Shown: one piece after another, positions 46,202 to 56,831 of the stretch
Layout of the letters: every line of letters starts with the position of its first letter
How positions within the stretch are numbered: the first letter of the stretch is position 1
Assembly: GCA_003049485.1 (NCBI GenBank)
Contig: PYST01000068.1
Span: forward strand, 62,001 to 126,000
From: Ophioceras dolichostomum
Taxonomy: Eukaryota; Ascomycota; Sordariomycetes; Magnaporthales; Ophioceraceae
Direction: 5' to 3'
Length of the DNA stretch: 64,000 nucleotides
Position numbers and translations under genes: made by a program
The notes under the pieces: generated by a model
Told to the model about the DNA's origin: nothing
Databases searched by the model: none
What the model saw: only the letters and a program-made list of their open reading frames with translations

Positions 46202-47104
46202 ATGCTTTCCAAGTCATTGCTCCTCGTCGCCTCGCTCGTGGCTGCCGTCACAGCCGCGCCGCCATGCAAGCCTAGCAGCACAGCTGTTCCCACACCAACT
46301 CTTCCCACCACTGGAGGTATGTATCCGCCGTGATGCCCCCCCAAAAGACCGGGCCGTTCCGCCAGCCAACCTGGAGAGAAGCCAGTCAACTAACACGCCT
46401 TCTCTCTCCGCGCCGCAGCCACCGATCTACCAGCAGCCCCCGGCGGCATGGTCCTGAAAGCCATCGCAGTGGGCCACGGCATCCAAAACTACACCTGCGC
46501 GAACGCCACCGCCGCCTCCACCGCCGCGGGTGCGCTCGCCGTGCTCTACGACGTCACTCCCCTGTACCCCGGCACCCCGAGAACCGGCCTGCCCGCCGCC
46601 GGCTTCAACGCCCTGACGACGACCTTCCTGTGGATGCAGAACATCCCGCTCAACCTCGTCGACCCTGCCGCCGCCTCTCCGGGAACGCAGTCCGCTCCCA
46701 ACTCCGGCCTCGCCCCCTCCGCGTACGGCGCGACCTCCAGCCCGTTCAAGGTCCCCGCCGACGCCACCGTGGGCACCATCAAGGCCAAGTTCCTGGGCGT
46801 GCACTACTTCGACACCGCGGGCAACCCGACCTTCGACCTGTCCACCAAGAGCCTCAAGTTCTCGGTCGCGCTCAAGACCTCGGTCAACGCGCCCGCCGAC
46901 GCCAACAAGGGCGTGCTGGGCACCGGCGCCGTGAAGTGGCTGCAGCTGGGCGACAACGAGAAGTCCCTCGGCAACACCCCCGGCGGCCTCGTCTACCGCG
47001 TCATCACCGCCGGCGGCGTCGGCCAGGCCTGCAGCACGGCGGGAGCCGTGCCCAAGGGCAGCGTGCCATACACTGCCTTCTACTGGTTCTACACACCGGC
47101 GTAG
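46202..47104 (+). CDS. Secreted DUF3455 family protein
   Basis: Two exons, 46202-46316 and 46419-47104, split an alanine codon and give 266 residues. Residues 1 to about 18 are a signal peptide ending in AAPP, followed by a short Thr/Pro linker. The main domain has the DUF3455 layout: an early GHGIQNYTCAN strand with a cysteine, a central GVHYFDTAGNPTFDL segment, a KWLQLGDNE motif, and a C-terminal GGVGQACS then VPYTAFYWFY. The two cysteines of the domain may pair. The family is common in ascomycetes, usually secreted, and has no established activity; some members carry a misleading malate dehydrogenase label. The strong CT-rich leader suggests high expression at some stage. A long frame on the opposite strand is only a shadow of the GC-rich third positions. 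Confidence 0.85.
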
Positions 47105-48771
47105 AAAGCCAGGTCCAGTTCCATGCGCGCTGGCATCAGACCCTCCTTTCCTTGACGTCAGCATTTTTTCATAGTCTCTCGCTCGTGGCCGTTTCTTTTT
47201 TTTTCTTGCCACACAACATTTCGTTTCTCTGTACAGTACCCCAATCCACCACAGCCCAAAGAACCCCTGACGACCAACAAAAAGGCACGCACACCACATA
47301 AATACTGGATGGGATTGCATTTGGAACGGGCATGTGCGCGTGTGTTCGGAATATGGATATACCCACCCTCCGCTGCATGGGATAATGATTTTTCATCAAC
47401 CTATTTTACCCTTTTATTTCCTGGGCTTCTGGCGTTTTTCGAGTGTATTTTCTTAGGTAGTAGCTTCTTTCGACCTACCAACCACAATCGGATGATGATA
47501 GACTCGGCACCATAAAACCAAACCCAAATTTGGAGGATCATTTTTTACCTACTACTATTCGCACACTTTCGCATAGATAACATGAAAGGCGAGATGTTGT
47601 GATGGAACACGACTTGGATGATAGATACGGCCTTGTCGGGGGGTTTTAAGTCGGGAAGGCATCAACGCGACTGGCCCATTGGATCTGTCACAGAAACCTC
47701 AAGGGGTATCTCAGTACTGAGCAGACAGATAACACGAGAAAGCTTAATTCAACAACGACGGCTGTGGCCGCTTCGATCCGTGGATCTGTGTCCTTGGTGA
47801 CGTGACTGACGAAGGGGCCGCGGAGTTTCTATTCTCACGATATCCGAGCCGGAGTGAAGCAAGAACGAACCAAATATCCGGGCCGTATCACCAAAGTCTC
47901 CGAAACAGCCAGGACAGCCCAGCACGTTAAGAAAGCTTCTTTTTTGTGCCATTCCCATCTTGATTCTACTTCGTGGCGCACGCTTCGACGTTTCACCGTC
48001 GTCGCCGCCGGGTCGGGTAACAAACAAAAACATCGGACGAACGACTCGGGATGAAAAAAAAGGAGGTCTCGGTTCTCCCCTGTCCGTCCCGTCCGTCCTA
48101 TCCGACTTCGTAGGTACGGACTGCAGCTCTTGCTTGTGCCCCTTCGCCCTTCCCCTGCGAAGACCGATCGAATGACAATCACTGCATGGGCAGATGGTTG
48201 GATGGGTGCAACGGAGGACGCAGGTACGAAGCCCAACATCAGACAAGAGACACACAGACGCAAGATACACCGTTGTGAGAGATGAGAGTGCTAAGGGAAT
48301 GAGGGAAGATCGGGAGAGAAAACGAAACCAGAAACGTTGCATTATATCGTCCGTGCCTACTACTTTGCCCTCGACGCTTAAAGAAAGAAAAAAACAAACT
48401 CTTTCTGTGATCCCTGCGATAGACTAGATCGATAGATAGATAGATTGATAGATTCGTTGACGCTTTCCCCCGGACTTTTCATGCCTTGCTCCCTCTCCCT
48501 CCCTCTCTCATGTCTCCTCGTTTCTAGCTGCGCCCCCAGAAACGCGAACGGAGCAGGCAGCCTCTCGAGACCCGACCTGCCTTGTGTGGCCCAATCACAG
48601 CCCAAACCGCCCTCTATCCATCGCCATAACGACGATATAGATCTCCATACCTACCTGGGTACCCAAAACCTCCCAGATAACCGATCACGGACCGATCGAC
48701 TGACCGACTGACTCGTCGCCGCTCACTCCCTCGGGCGGAAAACGGAACGGAACGGAACAGAGAGGCATCCC
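47105..48771. other. Convergent intergenic spacer
   Basis: Holds the 3' ends of the DUF3455 and MAP kinase genes. Near 48428-48452 there is a short GATA tetranucleotide run (GATAGATAGATAGATTGATAG). No gene seen. Confidence 0.5.
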
Positions 48772-50791
48772 TTATCTCCTCCCGTCCATCCCGCCCGCCA
48801 GCTCAGCCTCCAAATCAGTCATCTGGCCCATATACTCCTGCGGCCTAGGATCCTCAGCCTTCCACTGCCCCTGCGCCCCGCCGCTCGGGATGGGCACCTG
48901 GGGCGCCTGGGGTCCGCCGTGCGCGCCGCCCCCAGCGACGGTCCGGACGAGCTGGCGGAAGCGGTAGACCTCGTCGAGGATCATCTTCCTCATCTCGCCG
49001 ACGTCCTCGATGACCTCGAAGTCGAAGTTGAACGTCGTCGGGCAGTCCGGCTCGTCCGAGGCGTCGTGCCAAATGAGCAGGTACGGGTGCTCGAGCGCCT
49101 GCTCCACGGAGATGCGCGAGGACGGGTCGAAGGCCAGCATGCGGTCCAGCAGGTTGAGCGCGTCCGGGTTCGCGTTGGAGAAGAGTGTCTGGAAGTGCTT
49201 CTTGGCCATGAATGGCAGGTTGCGCACGTACTCCTGCGCGCGGGGGGAGCCGATGCGGGAGAGAGTCTCCTCGTTGGGTGTGCCGAGGATGTGCAGGATC
49301 TGGTTGAGCTGGTCGACGTAGTCGCGGCCCTTGAAGAAGGGACGGCCGCCGAGGAGCTCGGCGAGGATGCAGCCGACGGACCAGACGTCGACTATTTGGA
49401 GGAGGAGAAGCCGTTAGTTGAGCGCTGTACTGTGCTATCTCCCCTGATGATTTGGTCGTCGGGTATAAGGAGAAGGAGGAGGAGAAAGAAGAGGGAGAGA
49501 GTGGAGGCGAACTCACTGGCTTTCGTGTAGCTCTGGAAGCTAAGCATGATCTCAGGGGCACGGTACCACCTGGTGGCGACATACTCGGTCATGTACCCTG
49601 CGTTCTCCTCCGGGTCGACAGAGAAGCCACGGGCGAGACCAAAGTCGCAGATCTTGAGCTCGCAGTCGGCGTTGACCAGCAGGTTGCCAGGCTTGAGGTC
49701 ACGGTGCAGAACGTTGGCCGAGTGGATGTACTTGAGGCCGCAGAGAATCTGGTAGATGAAGGACTGGAAGTGGGCATCCGTCAGGGGCTGGCCGGAGCGG
49801 ATGATGGCTGCGAGATCGCACTCCATGAGCTCTGTAGGTTGCAGTTGGGGGTCCGTCGGTTAGCTATATGCTTGGTTGCTTCCGTGTAGGCGGGATGTGA
49901 GGCACGTTATATGGGTAGGAAGGTATGCGGAAACCCGTGCTTTTCCGCCTCGCTCCCGACAGGCCCATGGCGTAAAAGGGTGATGGCGGGGTAGGGAGGT
50001 GGTGAAGGGGGCAGAAGAGAGGAACAAAGAAGGGCTGGGCTGGAGGGGAGAGAAACGGCATGAGGAAGAGAAGTCGAACGTACCCTCATAGAGGTAAGTC
50101 TCGTTGAAGTTGTCTGGCCGCGGGATGTCCATATCGTAGAGGCAAGTGATCTATCGCGACAAGCATGTGTTGCAGCAGTCGCACCGATTATGTCAGCACA
50201 TGCTTTCTTGCTCCCGCCTTGTCGCATCCCACGGCATGTTCCATCTGATCCGCCCGTCTGCGTCCTTCTTTGTAGTAGGTGCATTTGCTATCGCGAGATG
50301 GCAGCGGAAACGGCGCCGACAAACGGGACCGCGGAGTAATTCTATCGCTAGGATCGCCGGCAGGTTGGAAGGGGACAACTAACGTTACGGTGGCCGCGGA
50401 AGTGCTGCAGCAGCTTGATCTCGCGCAGAGCGCGCTTGGCCAGGATCTTCTTGCTGAACACATTGGTGACCTTCTTGATGGCGACGCCCTCGTTCGTCTG
50501 GTTGTTCACGGCCGCGCTGCATTGTAGGGGGGGAAGAGGATGTGTTAGCGCCGTCGCTCTCTCTGTGGTCTCTATGAGACAAGCATCACAACTCCGGGAT
50601 AGAGTGCGGAGGCGGACAGGGGCAGGCGGCGAGGTGACAATGAATTGGGTGTGTCGTGAGGAAGAAGGGTGCACAAACCAGACGATACCGTAGGCTCCCT
50701 GGCCGAGTTCCTTGGTGACGGTGTAGCGCTCGTCCACGATGAAGTCCTGGTTGAACACCTTGAAGACTTTTCGGCCCTGGAGATCCGCCAT
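48772..50791 (-). CDS. MPS1/SLT2 ortholog: Cell-wall-integrity MAP kinase (Slt2/Mps1 type)
   Basis: Five exons on the minus strand, 50791-50679, 50516-50384, 50150-50084, 49831-49517 and 49391-48772, join in phase to 415 residues, the normal size of this kinase. Each joint restores invariant sequence, such as YGIV-CAAVNNQT, GHRN-ITCLYDMD, LYE-ELMECDL and YTKA-IDVWSVG. The glycine loop GQGAYG, VAIKK lysine, HRDLKPGN loop, DFG and the dual-phosphorylation motif TEY in MTEYVATRWYRAPE are all intact. GFSVDPEENAGYMTEY is specific to the Slt2/Mps1 branch. The kinase is the last step of the Pkc1-Bck1-Mkk cascade that guards the cell wall, and in plant pathogens it is needed for appressorium function. 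The C-terminus is Gln/Gly/Pro-rich, as in orthologues. Confidence 0.97.
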
Positions 50792-52685
50792 TTTCGCTAA
50801 TGGTGTTCGATGAACCGCACCGGAGGGGAATGGGAGGGGAGGAAGAGATTGCTTGCGACGAAGGCGATTTCGTCGCCGCCGAGGTCGTCCTTGCGTGGAT
50901 GTGGGGAGGGAGTGCGGGGGGGAAGAGTTGTGATGTTGGTTCGCGGGGTTGGGCGGGTGGCCAGCAGTAAAATTGCGACGTGCGGTTTCGAACAGGAGGT
51001 GCGACGAACTCCCTGCTGCTCGAGGCGGCGGCGGTTGGGTTTTGGTCGGGTGGGATGTGGCAGGTGGTGAGGCTGCGACTCTGGGAGCAAGCAACCCTGT
51101 GACCGCCGGGGCGGGAGAGTGGACGGATGGAGGGGGCGGGGAAACCTAACGAGGGCGCCTCTACGAGCACAGGCGCCGCGATAGCAGCTCAGTGGAGATT
51201 CGCTGTCGCGGTAGGGCGGGTTCGGACCGGAGCTTCGCAAACAGAGAAAGACGGCGCGAACCGATTACTTTCCACTTCGACGTTGAAGATAAACTATCTC
51301 TGAAAAGCAAAGATTTGAATTTGAAGAGAGATGGATTATTCCGTCAGATCGATCAAGGGAAAAGAGAACGAAGGTTGGCAGGTTAGTCCGGCGTATTTAA
51401 ATCGCGACGTGATGATGACAGGCAGGGAGCATGTGAGGGGCTGAAAAAGGGTGCGGGTGTTGCTTGCTTGCTGACAAGGGAACCAAGCAGCCCCTGAATT
51501 CGCCAAATTTGGGACACACTCCCCAATCGCCGAAGCCCTTTCACTCACTGATGTGGACCCGGCCGATCTGAAGTGCGGCGAGATGTCACCCGCCCGCCTT
51601 TCTTCCCAGCACAGTACTTGGCGGGTTTTGCAAAGATTGCTGTGCACAGCACGGCCCAAGTAGCCCTGTGGCGGGCAATGATGTGCCCTGCAGGGCTGCT
51701 GCTAGCCGCGCGACAACATTTGGGATGGTCCAACTTTGCGTTTCTCTCTGGGCACTACCCTCTTTGTATGCCCTTATTGGGAAAGTTTACCGGCGGCAGG
51801 AAGTCCGATCTCGAGGGACGGAGCCACGCCACTATTCTGGCTTCTCCTTTGGCGAGGAAGAAGCGCGGCGGTTCGAGAAAGGCCGGAAGATCCCTGAGGA
51901 GCAGTGGACGAAGCTTTGCCCTATCCCATAGCCCGGAGGCATGACTAGGGTGTCCTGTAGGGCCGCAGAGCTAGGGAGCCGCTTCAAATTGTGCCTTGTG
52001 CGGATTACCACATCCTACTCCCTTGGAGGCGCAGTAAGGCCGACCGACCGAAATACGGGAGCGACGCCAAGTATCAAATTCACAGCTTGGTTTTCTTGTT
52101 TCTTGAACTGTGGTGTCTTGATCAGGTAGCAGTGAGTTAGGCAGTAGTCAGAAAAGAACGAGAGAAATCAAGTGCTACCTGATCCGATGCAACTAGGTCT
52201 GACAGCAAAGATGGTCCCCGCTGTCCTCATATCACTTCGATTTGCGATTCGGCCAGTCAGAACGCTGGAGGTGAGCATGCTGAGAGGAAGGTTGGAGTGG
52301 TATGCAGATAGGGCTGAGAGGAGGGAGCATGCCGCTTAGGGCTTAGGGACATCACAGCACATGCATGGCATGACATGACCGTGAGCGAGATGAAGGGACA
52401 TTTCTCACCGTTTCGATTGGTCTACGGGCTGCATCGAGGAAATAAGTTCCGGGGAGTCGCTGATGTGAAAGGGGGGAATAAAAATTGTATAGATGCAGAG
52501 GTCAGGTAGGGAGGTATGTACGGGGAAGTTAAGAGGAGAAAAAGAAAAAAAAAATCTGAGAATCGCCCCTGCCTCTATCATGATCTTTACCAAGGGAATA
52601 GGTAGGCGAAGGAATCCATCAGGCAAGGTCTTCTTCCCCTGCCCATTGCTCAAGCGGTCAGTCTACCGCCGCCCATCACCGAGCC
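50792..52685. other. Intergenic spacer upstream of the MAP kinase
   Basis: The part next to the kinase (50792-51200) is CT-rich on the kinase strand, as expected for its leader. The remainder carries the 3' end of the phosphatase gene. No further gene seen. Confidence 0.5.
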
Positions 52686-53564
52686 TCAACTCTCCTCCGT
52701 CTCCCCCGCCGTCGCCTCCTCCTCCACAGCCGCCGCCTCCGCCCCCGAACTCCCCGACGTCAGGGGCGCCGAGCCGACAATCTCCTCAAGGAAGTTCTTG
52801 GAGAAGCGCATGGCCTGCTCGTACGACGTCTCGAAGCCCTTCTGGCCGCCGTAGTACGGGTCGCTGATGATCTCTGCCTTGCCCGTTCCCGAGAACTCGC
52901 CGAAGAGCATGAGCTTGGCCTTGCCGTCGGCCTTGTAGGTCCGCTTCATCCGCGTGATGTCCGAGAGGTTCGACCGGTCCATGGCGAAGATGTAGTCGAA
53001 CGTCTCGAAGTCCTTGGTCGCGATCTGATGCGGAGGGAGGAGGATGGGGAGTTGGTTGGTTGTTCAGTGGGATGGGATGGGGATGGAGAGGTAGATGAGT
53101 CTGCATACCTTGCGCGCCGAGTGCCTGTAGTCCGTGATGCCGTGATCTTCCAGCGTTTGCATGGTCCGCTCATCCGGCGTGTCCCCGGTGTGATAAGACG
53201 CTAGTGGAGACGGTCGGGGAGGGGGCATCCCAAAACGAGTTAGCATATACGGGAGGGCCGGTTTCCGATGCTGGAACCTGTCAGGTGACGCAAGCGAGCA
53301 GCCGAGGCCGTCTGAACGGCACAGGGCGACAGGCCAGCTTGAGGGAAGGACCGGAGGAGGTCATGCAGGGCAGGGAAGGGAGGGCCGGGGCGGGGCGGGG
53401 AATCGGCGGCATCACACACCCGTTCCGCACGAGTCAATCCTCCCGATGCGGTCTTTGTACTCGGGGCTCTGTGTCAACGACTGGAAGACGCCCTCGGCCA
53501 TGGTTGAGCGGCAGATGTTGCCCAAGCAGCAGAACAGCACCGACACCTTCCTGGTAGCCGCCAT
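52686..53564 (-). CDS. LTP1/stp1 ortholog: Low-molecular-weight protein tyrosine phosphatase
   Basis: Three exons on the minus strand, 53564-53420, 53200-53109 and 53024-52686, give 191 residues. The frame opens upstream, but the ATG at 53564 places the active site at the standard position. The phosphate-binding loop CLGNICR (C13 nucleophile, R19) follows the first beta strand. D134 in SDPYYGG is the general acid, followed by the usual tyrosine pair. HTGDTPDERT and a DITRMK helix also match the family. These cytosolic enzymes remove phosphate from tyrosine residues and small aryl phosphates. The family is usually about 155-165 residues; here an Ala/Glu/Ser-rich tail of about 25 residues is added. 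It lies next to the MAP kinase gene, but nothing shows that they work together. Confidence 0.95.
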
Positions 53565-54530
53565 CTTGTCGGGAGAGCTAGGTCCTGCGGCGCCTGAAGC
53601 ACGAACGGGCACCCTGGCTCGGGGCGAGGGCAAAGCCGCCCAGTCACTGCTTGACCGCCTCATGCCAGTCAGCGGAGAACAGAGAACACGCACTGTGGGC
53701 CGCCTGGGGTGGGCGAATAAAGAGAGAGGATGGGAGAATTTCTCTCCCGGGGAAATGGGATGTCTAACAGAGGGAGAGGCTGCCGGAGAGAGGGTATCAC
53801 TATTAATACTCTCCTCGACCAGGTCGCACCCGCGGCGAGCTGTTCACTGTAGGCCCTTTATCTGTTTACTTTTGGCGGGGTTTGGATCAGGTTCTGTAGC
53901 AACGCCCCAGATCAGAGCGGGGTGATCCTCAGTCTTGGTGGGGTGATGCTTGGATGGGTTTGGAAGGATTGGCGAGCTTTCCGACGCTGAGAATCCTAAG
54001 ACCGCCCGGGGAGCTAGGTTGGTTTGGCATTTTCTTTTAATTTCGTGGGACCTAATGCCTTACTAGAATCAAGTATGCTTATTTCATACATCCATCGAAC
54101 GATAGCAGCACGTGGGTCTTGGGAGCAGGAGTGCTAGAGGATTCTTTGGGGGAAGCAGCTAGCTGCGATATCAAGATTGATTCCCATGATTACATGAAGA
54201 GCGTGAACGATGTCATTGAAGGTAGCGGGAGCACACAACGATTTTTTTGCATCCGGACTCTCCAATGGCGTCGTTATCTTTATACTACGATACGGACAAA
54301 CAGAGCGAGCGGAACACTAAGAAGTCAAGCAATAAAGACGGCAAACTGTACCAGGCAGGCGTACGGAAATGATGCACGTCACTGGGCGAACCCTGGATCC
54401 AACGGCAAATAGCGCCGCTGGCCCCAGACTCGACGAACGGATGTGCAACGATGTCCTGCGTTTTATTCCTTGGCCGACAAGCCTGTCTCCCTTCCTCCCC
54501 CACGATCTCCTTTTCCTCGTCGCCCCAAGA
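53565..54530. other. Intergenic spacer
   Basis: Lies between the phosphatase start and the eIF1A stop, with the phosphatase promoter in the first part. No gene seen. Confidence 0.45.
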
Positions 54531-55564
54531 TCAAATGTCGTCGACGTCGATCGTCTTCTTCTCTCCAGCCTCGTCGCCCGAGGAGCTGCTTTCATCGTCG
54601 TCGCGGTCCTCGTCAAACTCAAATCCAACATTCTCGTCACCGATATCGCCGAAAGTGTCAGTCTCGTTGATCTTGGCCGTCTCGGGGAGTTCGCCTAAAG
54701 AGAAAATTAACAGAGTAGAGAGTGTATTAGTCGGTAGTCGCATTCGTAGTACGCGTGGAGCGCGAAATCAGTTTATATATGCCGGTCGATCAGACTCGCT
54801 TGCACGCACCATAAGCCTTCAAGTTCCGTGCCTCCTCCGCTGAGTATTTCAAAAGGACGTCGCCCTTGTCATCCTGGTAATCTCGGAGTGAAATGAGGAT
54901 GATATCCCCAGTGTTGATCCTGTTCACGACCTATCGATCAGTTTGTGTCTCTTGGGAATGCCCACGTGGCATGGCCTAGCCGTGACAAGGGAGTTCTCGC
55001 TGTGGATTTGTGCTCGCGTGCGTGTGTGCATGTGTGCGCTGCGTACCAGACTTTCTTGCGGAGTTTTCCGCGGATATGGACGATCCTCTTCGTACCGTTC
55101 GTATCGAAGGCGCGGGATTCGAGACGGCCGTTACCCAGCATCTTCATAACTTGGGCATACTCTGTTGGTGATGAAAAGGGTCGCCATGTTGTCAGCCTCT
55201 CCTATATCGTGGTTGGGAAGTCGACGACTTCGTGCGGGTACCGGATGGCGATGGGAAAGTCGGCAGCGCTGACGAACCTTGACCATCTTCCTTGAACGTA
55301 AGCTCGCGCTTTTCCTTGTCGCTCTCGTTCTTTCCTCTTCTGCGGTTTTTACCGCCCTGGGCAACGGAGTAGAATCAGCACTTGAACAGTCGTCGATCGG
55401 CAATGCGGCGAAGATTGGGAGATAAAGACGGTGCGGCATCGCGACTGGTGGTGGGAGATCTGAGAGAAGAAATGGATTTTTTTGTGGGATGCGGCGACCA
55501 TGGCGGGGGTTTGTGCGCTCGCTCGCTCGGGTCAGTCGTTTACCTTTCCCTTGTTCTTGGGCAT
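54531..55564 (-). CDS. TIF11: Translation initiation factor eIF1A
   Basis: Five exons on the minus strand, 55564-55544, 55356-55278, 55161-55047, 54919-54810 and 54694-54531, join in phase to 162 residues. The first exon codes only for MPKNKGK. The basic N-terminal tail (GGKNRRRGKN) is followed by the OB-fold with LTFKEDGQEYAQVMKMLGNGR, HIRGKLRKKVW-INTGDIIL, LRDYQDDKGDV and ARNLKAYGELPE. The C-terminal tail is acidic and ends in DVDDI, as in orthologues. eIF1A binds the 40S A site with eIF1 and helps scanning and start-codon choice. The C-terminal DVDDI contacts eIF5B. Five exons in so short a gene is usual for this factor in filamentous fungi. This is a housekeeping single-copy gene. Confidence 0.97.
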
Positions 55565-56283
55565 ATTGAAGTTTTAGATACGTTCGACTGGAGTGCTTAG
55601 GTGGGTGTTTGAAGTCGTCTTCGTCGAGGGTGATCGATGATTCGAGGCCTTAGGATGCGAGAGCAGGACTCGACGAGATTGGAGTGGTGGTTTTGCGCCA
55701 AATGACTGCCTGTTTATGGTATTGTTGGAAGGCGTCTCCGAAAGTTAGAGGTGGGGCTTCCCTGAAAGAAATGCCCCTCGAATTATGGGGCGCCACCAGT
55801 TCATCCACTTCCGCTCGCCGAAATGACTCTGAGCCAAGAAATCAGCTTATCGATAAAGAGAGACGCTGCTTCTGATCACGTGGTCTCGCGCGTTGTCGCC
55901 CGTTCGGCCTTAGCTTCGCTCGCTCTGCACCACTAAGATAAGACGCGTGTGATGCGTGTGATAGTTTGAGCATCGCAGGCTTGCTACTGGTCACTTGCTG
56001 CAAAGGAGTTCAGCCACCTATGTCATTCCCTAACGGCTCGCATTTTGCTCCATCTGGCTTTGGTCTCCTCCGTCGTAAATACGAGCTACTCTCGTTTTCC
56101 TTTCAAGTGAGGGACAAGCATAAAACGAGTAGACTTTTCCCAGTGGAATGGTGTTGCAAACCCGATGTCCGCTAGCTTAGCCCTAGACATCAATTCTTCT
56201 TCGTACCCAAACGGATCACCCCAAATCTTAGTCCCAACTGCGCATCGTAGCTTGGTTGGCGATCACTTATCACGATCATCATC
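55565..56283. other. Divergent intergenic region between eIF1A and VOC genes
   Basis: Probably carries promoters for both genes. No TATA box is evident, which fits a housekeeping gene. No further gene seen. Confidence 0.45.
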
Positions 56284-56831
56284 ATGGCCGACTGGAAGCC
56301 TCCCAAGTTCGGATACCCGGTTTGGATCGGAATCCCGGCCACTGATGTGGACAGAGGTTTGTAGCTCTACTGACCATCTCCCCTTCAAACTTTCATGGTT
56401 GTTCGTGGGAAGTCTCGCGATGGCGCAATTCTCCCTCATCTTCTTAGTACCTTTGGCTCACGTCACTCGCCGTCCCGATAGCCTACAAGTTCTACGCCGC
56501 CGTCTTCAACTGGCCGTTCAAGGCCGAGCAGTCGGCCGACCATCCCACCTCTGAGATCCGCATGTTCGACTTCAGCCCGGACGTGAACCTGTCCGGCGGA
56601 ATCATGCGTTGTCCGGATTCGGTGGGCATCACGAAGCCAGGCGCGGGCGGTGTCTGCGTGAACTGGTTCGTCGAGGACGTGGAGAAGACCTCTGAGCTCA
56701 TCAAGGATGCTGGAGGCGAAGTTCTCTGTGGCACGGAGAAGGAGGGCAAATTCGGTTTGTACCGATACTTCAAGGATACGGAGGGCAATGTTGGTGCTGT
56801 TTACCAGATCGCTCCGTCAACGGGCGTGTAG
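56284..56831 (+). CDS. VOC superfamily (glyoxalase/bleomycin-resistance-like) protein
   Basis: Two exons, 56284-56356 and 56482-56831, split an alanine codon and give 140 residues. The protein opens with PVWIGIPATDVDRAYKFYAAVFNW, here quoted in part as PVWIGIPATDV and AYKFYAAVFNW, the classic first beta-alpha unit of a VOC domain. It ends with GLYRYFKDTEGNVGAVYQ, the matching second unit with a D-x-EGN element. VOC proteins bind a metal and act on small molecules such as methylglyoxal adducts, or bind antibiotics; this short single-domain type without a clear metal-ligand set is usually left unassigned. It has no signal peptide and should be cytosolic. The substrate is unknown. Confidence 0.9.

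Noticed and set aside
46427..47320. A 297-codon minus-strand frame
   Set aside because: Antisense of the DUF3455 gene, with Gly/Val/Arg-rich low-complexity translation and no start context.
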